Part shown: positions 1-5,576 of the stretch, piece after piece
Numbering within the stretch: position 1 is the stretch's first letter
How the letters are laid out: every line of letters starts with the position of its first letter
DNA from: Bacteroidota bacterium
Lineage (GTDB): Bacteria; Bacteroidota; Bacteroidia; Bacteroidales; PUMT01
Reading direction: 5' to 3'
Assembly: GCA_003567115.1 (NCBI GenBank)
Contig: PXAP01000077.1
Location: 1-7,272, forward strand
DNA length: 7,272 nucleotides
Position numbers and translations under genes: made by a program
The notes under the pieces: model-generated
Seen by the model: only the letters and a program-made list of their open reading frames with translations
Told to the model about the DNA's origin: nothing
The model's database searches: none

Positions 1-975
1 AGTTTCAAAAAGATTTCTCTGACCCTCCTGAATATACTGACCCATTGAGTGCAGATCGGCAGTAAAATTAACGCTGGCAGGGAAAATTCCTTTCTTTTCT
101 TTCCCCTCACTTTCCCCATAAAGCTGCTTCCACCATTCTGCAAGGTAAACCAGCTTTGGGTGGTAACTTGCAAGTATCTCCGTTTTCGGGCTCTGCCTGT
201 AAAGTGCATTGCGTGCAGAAGCATAAACAGCCGAAGGATTTTCCCAAAAAGGAGTTCCCGGCCGGGTCAGCTCCTCCATTCTTTTTGCTCCGGCAACAAG
301 CTTCCGTATATCAAAACCCGCCTGCACAATGGGAAGCAACCCGACCGGTGTCAGTAGCGAATAGCGCCCGCCCACATCATCGGGTATAATAAAAGACCGG
401 TATCCCCTTTCATCGGTTAGCTTTCGTAATGCTCCCCTGTTGGCACTTGTTATGGCAATAATTCTTTTTCCTGCTTCTTCCCTTCCATACTTATTTTCAA
501 GATGATTACGTAAAATACGAAAAGCTATGGCAGGCTCAGTTGTTGTTCCTGATTTGGAAATTACCGTGATTGCATAGGATTTGGTTTCCAGGAAGTCAAG
601 CAGCTCGCCGGTATAATCCTCACTTATGTTCTGACCCGCAAACACCATCATAGGAAACCTTTTGCCATTAATGACCAGGCCAAACGAGTGGGAAAGAGCA
701 TCAATAACAGCTTTTGCCCCCAGATAAGAACCTCCTATCCCAACCACTACCATCACTTCAATCTTTTTATTAAGCTCAGTGGCCACATCTTCAATCTCCC
801 TGAGAGATTCTTCGGTTATACCTGAAGGCAAATCAAGCCATCCCAGGAAGTTGGCCCCCTGGCCGGTGCGCTGATGCAGACGACGGATATGGTAATGAGT
901 AAGTTCATCATAATCGTCAAGTGTTTCCTTTGGAACAACGGGCATTACATTATCAATATTAAGTTCAAGGTCCAT
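1..975 (-). CDS. pgi: Glucose-6-phosphate isomerase, C-terminus missing (off the left edge)
   Basis: Interconverts glucose 6-phosphate and fructose 6-phosphate in the cytoplasm (glycolysis and gluconeogenesis). I translated the minus strand by hand: 325 codons are open with no stop. Visible motifs are the sugar-phosphate-binding SIS-type segment GIGGSYLGA (residues 79-87), SKSGTTTEP (140-148), the PGI signature DDVGGRYSLLTPVG (199-212), and DLHSMGQYIQEG ending near residue 318. The Glu of QEG (317) sits where short bacterial PGIs carry the catalytic base; that alignment is from memory. The short PGI family is about 445-450 residues, so roughly 120 residues, including the second PGI signature, lie outside the window. 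The start ATG (975-973) is well supported because an in-frame TAA lies just upstream at 996-994. No Shine-Dalgarno sequence precedes it. It is the third gene after lysS and gpsA, 68 bases behind gpsA, and is probably cotranscribed with them. Confidence 0.96.
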   Translation of the reverse strand, partial: MDLELNIDNVMPVVPKETLDDYDELTHYHIRRLHQRTGQGANFLGWLDLPSGITEESLREIEDVATELNKKIEVMVVVGIGGSYLGAKAVIDALSHSFGLVINGKRFPMMVFAGQNISEDYTGELLDFLETKSYAITVISKSGTTTEPAIAFRILRNHLENKYGREEAGKRIIAITSANRGALRKLTDERGYRSFIIPDDVGGRYSLLTPVGLLPIVQAGFDIRKLVAGAKRMEELTRPGTPFWENPSAVYASARNALYRQSPKTEILASYHPKLVYLAEWWKQLYGESEGKEKKGIFPASVNFTADLHSMGQYIQEGQRNLFET

Positions 976-1043
976 TTCTATAAAATTAGAAGATTAATAT
1001 TTTATTAATTAAATCAGCAATGGTAATTATGTTCTGCATATTA

Positions 1044-2039
1044 TCATGCAAGTCGTTCAATAAGAAGTTTAATTTCAATTACCGGTGACAATCCTTCATA
1101 TAAAATCCGGTATACAGTATCTGTAATAGGCAAATCAATATTATGCCCTTTATTAATTTCTTTAATGCAGCGGGTTCCGTAATACCCTTCTGCAATCATA
1201 TTCATCTCCAGTGTAACTGACCTTACGGAATAACCTTTGCCTATCATAACTCCGAAGGCACGGTTACGACTGAACTGTGAATAAGCTGTAACAAGCAGGT
1301 CGCCAAGGTATGCGGAACTGTTAATGGCCCGTCCACGGGGATAAGTATAATCAAGAAATCTTTTTATTTCTCTCATTGCATTTGATATCAGCACAGCCTG
1401 GAAATTATCCCCGTAACCCAGTCCGTGACATATGCCGGCTGCGATTGAAATTATATTCTTTAGCACAGCAGCATATTCTATACCGTAAATATCGTCAGAT
1501 ATGACAGTTTTTATAAAACGACTCTCCAGGCATGAAGCCAGATATCTGGCCTGCTTTTTGTCTCTGGAGGCGATGGTAAGATAGGAAAGCCTTTCCTGGG
1601 CCACCTCTTCAGCATGACATGGTCCTGTAATTACTCCGATATGATTAAAAGGCACAGCGTAATGCCGGTTAAAAAACTCAGCTACCGTCTGATTATATTC
1701 AGGTATGATCCCCTTTATTGCCGATACCACTAATTTGTTATTCAGATCAAACTCATATCCTGAAAGCAACTCTTTCAAAAAGGCCGAAGGTATTGCAAAT
1801 ATAAGTATCTCAGATTCCGAAATTACTTTTTCAAGATCATTACAGAAGCTTATACGGCTGATGTCAAAATATACAGAGCTGATATATTTTGGATTATGAT
1901 GAAATTTCCTCAAATAATCAATTGTTTCGGGATTCCGGATATACCAGCTAATATGACTTGCATTAAACAGGAGCATTTTGGCAATGGCAGTTGCCCAGCT
2001 CCCGCTTCCCACTATTGCAATTTTCTTACCGTTAATCAT
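1044..2039 (-). CDS. gpsA: Glycerol-3-phosphate dehydrogenase [NAD(P)+]
   Basis: Reduces dihydroxyacetone phosphate to sn-glycerol 3-phosphate with NAD(P)H, supplying the backbone for phospholipid synthesis; cytoplasmic. The 331-residue product has the usual family length. The N-terminal Rossmann fold carries the dinucleotide loop GSGSWATA (residues 11-18), followed by AIP (82-84) and the conserved SAIKGI with Lys109. The substrate-binding core GPCHAEEVA (139-147) is a variant of the common GPSFAxEVA. The C-terminal helical domain has AVLKNIISIAAGI with the likely catalytic Lys194, YLGDLLVTA (244-252) with Asp247, SRNRAFG (257-263), and AEGYYGT. The ATG start places the Rossmann glycines at the normal distance from the N-terminus. 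The gene begins 9 bases after the lysS stop and precedes pgi, so it is very likely within one operon. Several motif positions differ from the proteobacterial consensus (Cys-His for Ser-Phe in GPSF), but no catalytic residue appears lost. Confidence 0.96.
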   Translation of the reverse strand: MINGKKIAIVGSGSWATAIAKMLLFNASHISWYIRNPETIDYLRKFHHNPKYISSVYFDISRISFCNDLEKVISESEILIFAIPSAFLKELLSGYEFDLNNKLVVSAIKGIIPEYNQTVAEFFNRHYAVPFNHIGVITGPCHAEEVAQERLSYLTIASRDKKQARYLASCLESRFIKTVISDDIYGIEYAAVLKNIISIAAGICHGLGYGDNFQAVLISNAMREIKRFLDYTYPRGRAINSSAYLGDLLVTAYSQFSRNRAFGVMIGKGYSVRSVTLEMNMIAEGYYGTRCIKEINKGHNIDLPITDTVYRILYEGLSPVIEIKLLIERLA

Positions 2040-2048
2040 CCCGCTTAC

Positions 2049-3770
2049 TTATGATGTCCATTTTTCAACATCGGCAAAGGTTGGATTTTTTAATCCCAGC
2101 TTATTCTTTTTATTATATCCGCAAATCTCATTGTGAAGTTTACCGGCAGAGACTGACTTCAGTTTTTCAACAGTGACATATCCCAGATTCTGCAGAACCG
2201 CTACCCATTCAACAGGTACACCAATACCGGTAAAAGCAGATGGATCATCCTTATAACTCTTTTTAACCGGTCTCATCTGCGGGAAAAATATAACATCCTG
2301 TATGGAATTTGAATTGGTCATTATCATTGCCAGTCTGTCGATACCTACACCAAGGCCGGCAGTAGGAGGCATACCATATTCCAGCGAGTGTAAAAAATCC
2401 TCATCCATCACCATAGCTTCCTGATCACCTCTTTCAGCAAGCATTAACTGCAACCTGAAGCGCTCACGCTGATCAACAGGATCATTAAGTTCAGAAAAAG
2501 CATTGCAAAGTTCTTTCCCGTTTACTATTGCCTCAAACCTCTCCACCAGTCCCTGTTTAGACCTGTGCTTTTTTGCCAGTGGCGACATTTCAACCGGATA
2601 ATCAGTAATAAAGGTAGGCTGGATAAGATTAGGCTCACATAATTCTCCGAAAATCTCATCAATAATCTTACCCTTTGCCATGGTTTTGTCAACCGCAACT
2701 CCAAGTTTGCCGGCAGTCTCTGCAAGTTGGCCCTCGTCCATTGAAGAAATATCCATACCGGTAAAAACCTCAATTATTTCGTACATGGTATAACGTTTCC
2801 ACGGCCTTTTGAAATCTATCTGCTTTTCTCCAACCTCAAGGACCGTTGACCCGGTCAGATCAATGGCTGTCTTTTCAATCATCTCCTCAAAAAGATCCAT
2901 CATCCACAGATAATCCTTGTAGGCTACATACAATTCCAGTTGAGTAAACTCAGGATTGTGGAAACGGCTCATTCCCTCATTCCTGAAATCCTTTGAAAAT
3001 TCATAAACCCCTTCGAACCCCCCTACAATCAATCTCTTCAGGTACAACTCATTAGCAATTCGCAGATAGAGTGTCATATCGAGGGTGTTGTGATATGTGG
3101 TAAAAGGTCTTGCTGTGGCCCCGCCATACAACGGCTGAAGCACCGGTGTCTCCACCTCAAGATAGCCCCTGGCATTTAAAAAGCTGCGTATTGAATCAAC
3201 CATACGCGTACGTTTTATGAACACATCCCTGAAATGGGGATTAACTATAAGATCAAGGTACCTTTGCCGGTAACGCTGATCAGGGTCAGCAAAAGCATCA
3301 TATGTTTTGCCATCTTTTTCCTTTACAACAGGAAGGGGATGCAACGATTTGGCAAGAAGTCTGAGTTCTCTGACATGAATTGATATCTCGCCAACGCGCG
3401 TAACAAAAACAAACCCCCTTATACCAATAATATCTCCAATATCGAGCAGTTTCTTAAATACTGTATTATACATGGTTTTATCCTCAGGGGGACAAAGATC
3501 ATCCCGCCGGACATAAATCTGTATTCTCCCTTCCTGATCCTGTATTTCGGCAAAGGATGCATTACCCATTATACGCCGGCTCATAATACGACCGGCTATT
3601 TGTACATCCTGAAAACGGACGGCATCCGGCTGATAATTTTCAAGTATCTCTTTAGAACTCACGTTGACATTAAATGTTTCTGCAGGGTAAGGGTCAATAC
3701 CAAGTTTAATCAACTCATCAAGGGCCTGTCTCCTGATAAGCTCCTGCTCACTTAAATGCAATTGATCCAT
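2049..3770 (-). CDS. lysS: Lysyl-tRNA synthetase, class II, with C-terminal extension
   Basis: Attaches lysine to tRNA-Lys using ATP; cytoplasmic and essential. With the ATG start at 3770 the product is 573 residues. It has an N-terminal OB-fold anticodon-binding domain (about 57-137, including [21 protein letters not shown]). The class II catalytic domain follows: motif 1 around 191-209 (ending GYLEVETP), motif 2 [16 protein letters not shown] (262-277), the lysine-site segment [13 protein letters not shown], and motif 3 [13 protein letters not shown] (472-484). About 70 further residues (about 501-573) follow the point where Escherichia coli LysS (about 505 residues) would end; they look like a small helix-hairpin-helix domain of the kind I recall in Bacteroidota LysS. 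An in-frame TTG at 3788 would add MQKISH, but it lies inside the putative -7 promoter box, and family members begin close to LSEQE, so the ATG is preferred. First gene of lysS-gpsA-pgi. Confidence 0.97.
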   Translation of the reverse strand: MDQLHLSEQELIRRQALDELIKLGIDPYPAETFNVNVSSKEILENYQPDAVRFQDVQIAGRIMSRRIMGNASFAEIQDQEGRIQIYVRRDDLCPPEDKTMYNTVFKKLLDIGDIIGIRGFVFVTRVGEISIHVRELRLLAKSLHPLPVVKEKDGKTYDAFADPDQRYRQRYLDLIVNPHFRDVFIKRTRMVDSIRSFLNARGYLEVETPVLQPLYGGATARPFTTYHNTLDMTLYLRIANELYLKRLIVGGFEGVYEFSKDFRNEGMSRFHNPEFTQLELYVAYKDYLWMMDLFEEMIEKTAIDLTGSTVLEVGEKQIDFKRPWKRYTMYEIIEVFTGMDISSMDEGQLAETAGKLGVAVDKTMAKGKIIDEIFGELCEPNLIQPTFITDYPVEMSPLAKKHRSKQGLVERFEAIVNGKELCNAFSELNDPVDQRERFRLQLMLAERGDQEAMVMDEDFLHSLEYGMPPTAGLGVGIDRLAMIMTNSNSIQDVIFFPQMRPVKKSYKDDPSAFTGIGVPVEWVAVLQNLGYVTVEKLKSVSAGKLHNEICGYNKKNKLGLKNPTFADVEKWTS

Positions 3771-3785
3771 ATGTGAAATTTTTTG

Positions 3786-3793
3786 CAAAGATA
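3786..3793 (-). promoter_or_regulatory. Putative Bacteroidota -7 promoter box for lysS
   Basis: The minus strand reads TATCTTTG here, an exact match to the TAnnTTTG element recognised by the primary sigma factor of Bacteroidota. It ends 15 bases before the lysS ATG at 3770, which would give a short 5' leader of about ten bases. No clear TTTG -33 element lies at the usual spacing upstream. It forms one arm of the inverted repeat 3785-3808. The match is seen directly; the promoter role is inferred. Confidence 0.5.
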
Positions 3794-3799
3794 GAAGAA

Positions 3800-3807
3800 T
3801 ATCTTTG
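3800..3807 (+). promoter_or_regulatory. Candidate -7 promoter box facing lipA
   Basis: The plus strand reads TATCTTTG, again an exact TAnnTTTG match. Transcription from it would begin near 3812-3815 and give lipA a leader of about 170 bases, long for this phylum. The nearest TTTG upstream (3782-3785) is only 14 bases away, closer than the usual 19-21, so a canonical -33 element is lacking. This box may matter only as the mirror arm of the lysS box. Confidence 0.3.
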
Positions 3808-3894
3808 CCATTAAGTTTTTAAAAGACCGAATTATGCCGGGAAAATGCCCGTACTTGCAAATACCTGACCAAAGGAGGCTTGAATAACATATAC

Positions 3895-3910
3895 AATAAT
3901 TTCAATTATT
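3895..3910. repeat. Short AT-rich palindrome in the lipA leader
   Basis: AATAATT (3895-3901) and AATTATT (3904-3910) are perfect inverted copies separated by TC. All bases in the arms are A or T, so chance is a plausible explanation in this AT-rich intergenic stretch. It could be a protein-binding site upstream of lipA, but nothing else supports that. Confidence 0.25.
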
Positions 3911-3920
3911 TAACTTAACT

Positions 3921-3949
3921 TTTAGAATAATTTGATATACTTTTATAAT
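3921..3949 (+). promoter_or_regulatory. Weak promoter candidate close to lipA
   Basis: TTTAGA (3921-3926) and TATAAT (3944-3949) are separated by 17 bases, resembling a sigma-70 -35/-10 pair with an exact -10 hexamer. The -10 runs on into TATAATCTG, loosely like the Bacteroidota TAnnTTTG form. A start near 3956 would leave a leader of about 27 bases before lipA, more typical than the leader from the box at 3800. In such AT-rich DNA a TATAAT can arise by chance. Confidence 0.25.
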
Positions 3950-3982
3950 CTGCAAAAAGGTACCGTTACATGACAGTTAAAA

Positions 3983-4906
3983 ATGAACAGCAGAGAAAAA
4001 ACAAGACAACTGCCGGAATGGCTGAAGATGAAACTGCCCCGGGGATATAATTATTCAAGGGTTAAAAATCTGAGCCGGGAACATAATCTTCACACTATAT
4101 GTTCCAGCGGAAACTGCCCTAATATAGGAGAATGCTGGAGCAATGGAACCGCTACCTTTATGATACTCGGAGATATTTGTACGCGGAATTGCAGATTCTG
4201 CGGTGTTAAAAACGGAAAACCCTTTCCGGTCGACCATGAAGAACCAAGAAGAATTGCAGAATCTGTAAGCACTCTCTCACTAAGGCATTGCGTAATAACA
4301 TCAGTAGACAGGGACGATCTGCCTGACGGAGGTGCAGGAATATGGGCAGAAACAATACGCACTGTTAAAAAGATAAATCCCTCCACCACCATGGAGGTTC
4401 TTATACCCGATTTCAAAGGAGAGGAAAAGCTGCTGCAGCAGATAACTGATGCCCGTCCCGAAGTGATCTCCCACAACCTGGAAACAGTCAGGCGTCTGAC
4501 CCCCGTGATCAGAAGCGGGGCCAGATACGAAATCAGCCTTCAGGTTATCAGCAGAATATCTTCTTCAGGGGTAAGGTCAAAATCCGGTATCATGCTGGGA
4601 CTGGGCGAAACAAGAGAAGAAATTCTGGAAACAATGGATGATCTGCTAAATGCCGGCTGTCAGATCATGACCATTGGTCAATATCTCGCCCCCGGCAGAA
4701 ATCATATGCCGGTGGCAAGCTATATCAAGCCCGAACAATTTGAGGAGTATGGCAGGATAGGCCTTGAAAAGGGATTCAGGTTCATTGAAAGCAGTCCCCT
4801 TGTCCGCTCCTCATATCATGCTGAAAAGCATGCCGTAACAATGCAGGATATGAATAAATCAAAATATGTTAAAAACAGTAAATTATCAGGATCTCGGGTC
4901 CGTTGA
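3983..4906 (+). CDS. lipA: Lipoyl synthase (radical SAM, LipA family)
   Basis: Inserts two sulfur atoms at C6 and C8 of octanoyl groups attached to lipoyl domains of 2-oxoacid dehydrogenases and GcvH, making lipoyl cofactor. Both iron-sulfur sites are visible. The auxiliary 4Fe-4S cluster, which donates the sulfur, is bound by CSSGNCPNIGECW (Cys40, Cys45, Cys51) plus the conserved serine of RSSYHAE (275-281). The radical SAM cluster is bound by CTRNCRFC (Cys66, Cys70, Cys73). VDRDDLPDGGA and the GLGETREEI segment are also typical. The ATG is the only possible start: an in-frame TGA sits at 3971-3973. No Shine-Dalgarno is present. The protein is 307 residues; homologues I recall usually end within a few residues of RSSYHAEKH, so the last 20-odd residues are extra. 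Their final part is read from DNA that also encodes the lipB start (41-base overlap). Confidence 0.97.
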   Translation: MNSREKTRQLPEWLKMKLPRGYNYSRVKNLSREHNLHTICSSGNCPNIGECWSNGTATFMILGDICTRNCRFCGVKNGKPFPVDHEEPRRIAESVSTLSLRHCVITSVDRDDLPDGGAGIWAETIRTVKKINPSTTMEVLIPDFKGEEKLLQQITDARPEVISHNLETVRRLTPVIRSGARYEISLQVISRISSSGVRSKSGIMLGLGETREEILETMDDLLNAGCQIMTIGQYLAPGRNHMPVASYIKPEQFEEYGRIGLEKGFRFIESSPLVRSSYHAEKHAVTMQDMNKSKYVKNSKLSGSRVR

Positions 4907-5576
4907 TTACAAAAAAGCATGGGAGTATCAGGAAAAATTATTTAATAAAATATTAGCAGAAAAACTTGCACTTTCAACCGGCACACCTGACATAAATGCA
5001 TCAGCCGGATATTTGCTTTTTTGTGAGCATCCACATGTTTATACCATCGGGAAAAGCGGCGCTGAAAATAACCTGCTTATAGATGCCGGTTTTCTCAAAA
5101 AAATAAATGCTACCTACTACAGGATAAACCGGGGTGGTGATATTACCTATCACGGGCCCGGTCAGATTGTTGGTTATCCCATCCTAAGCCTTGACAGCTT
5201 TGGCCTGAGCATCAGGAAATATATTCATAATATTGAGGAAGCAATTATACGAACCCTTGATGAATACGGAATCGAATCATCAAGAATCGATTCGGCATCA
5301 GGTGTATGGCTGGATACTTCAGATCCGGTCAAGGCAAGGAAAATCTGCGCCATCGGAGTTCGTGCCAGCCGTTATGTAACAATGCATGGTTTTGCATTCA
5401 ATGTGAATACGGATCTGAACTATTTCAGGTACATAAATCCGTGCGGTTACACAAACAAAGGAGTAACCTCTATGAAAAAGGAGCTTGGCAGCAATCAGGT
5501 TATCGGTGAAGTAAAGGAAAAACTTAAATCAAATCTTTCATCTGTTTTCCAGATGCAGCTTATCCCCAATAAATGA
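4866..5576 (+). CDS. lipB: Octanoyl-[acyl-carrier-protein]:protein N-octanoyltransferase
   Basis: Transfers octanoate from acyl carrier protein to a lysine of lipoyl domains, the step before LipA. The 236-residue product carries the family signature RGGDITYHGPGQIVGY (89-104), the catalytic lysine in RKICAIGVR (Lys159), and the acyl-thioester cysteine in NPCGY (Cys193). HPHVYTIGKSG (55-65) and TMHGFAFNVN (172-181) are also typical. The ATG at 4866 gives the expected N-terminus (NYQDLGSVDYKKAW matches the family's early conserved region), so the 41-base overlap with lipA comes from lipA running long and not from a misplaced lipB start. The two genes are in different frames. Its TGA overlaps the first possible recJ ATG as ATGA, suggesting translational coupling. 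Having lipA and lipB side by side gives de novo lipoylation; no lipoate scavenging ligase is seen in the window. Confidence 0.96.
   Translation: MLKTVNYQDLGSVDYKKAWEYQEKLFNKILAEKLALSTGTPDINASAGYLLFCEHPHVYTIGKSGAENNLLIDAGFLKKINATYYRINRGGDITYHGPGQIVGYPILSLDSFGLSIRKYIHNIEEAIIRTLDEYGIESSRIDSASGVWLDTSDPVKARKICAIGVRASRYVTMHGFAFNVNTDLNYFRYINPCGYTNKGVTSMKKELGSNQVIGEVKEKLKSNLSSVFQMQLIPNK

Larger units (their letters stand above)
3785..3808. repeat. Perfect 9-bp inverted repeat with two outward TATCTTTG boxes
   Basis: GCAAAGATA (3785-3793) and TATCTTTGC (3800-3808) are exact reverse complements separated by GAAGAA. Each arm contains a TATCTTTG element, facing lysS on the minus strand and lipA on the plus strand. 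It may be a symmetric divergent promoter, an operator for a dimeric regulator, or simply two similar -7 boxes back to back. It is unlikely to be a terminator: the AT-rich stem is short, and no gene ends here. Confidence 0.6.

Noticed and set aside
49..389. Two open frames of 102 and 77 codons on the plus strand
   Set aside because: They lie entirely antisense to pgi, which has clear family motifs on the other strand; the translations show no recognisable domain.
976..1000. TAATTTTA upstream of pgi as a separate -7 promoter box
   Set aside because: It lacks the final G of TAnnTTTG and lies only a few bases from the ATG, which would make the transcript leaderless; chance in AT-rich DNA is more likely.
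986..1039. A 17-codon minus-strand ORF (MQNIITIADLINKILIF) between gpsA and pgi
   Set aside because: It is short and AT-rich, has no ribosome-binding signal or homology I recognise, and a frame this short is expected by chance.
3838..3851. CGGG/CCCG stem as a terminator
   Set aside because: It has only four base pairs with no following T tract, and no gene ends nearby on either strand.
3880..3918. A 12-codon TTG-initiated ORF right after AAAGGAGG, as a possible leader peptide
   Set aside because: GGAGG is only one base from the TTG, too close to work. The phylum suggested here makes little use of Shine-Dalgarno sequences, and the peptide has no run of regulatory codons.
3970..4050. A 26-codon plus-strand ORF starting 13 bases before lipA
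   Set aside because: It is out of frame with lipA, overlaps the lipA N-terminal coding region, and encodes nothing recognisable.
4055..4476. Antisense open frames of 60 and 128 codons within lipA
   Set aside because: The plus-strand frame encodes LipA with all its cysteine motifs; these are shadows of its codon pattern.
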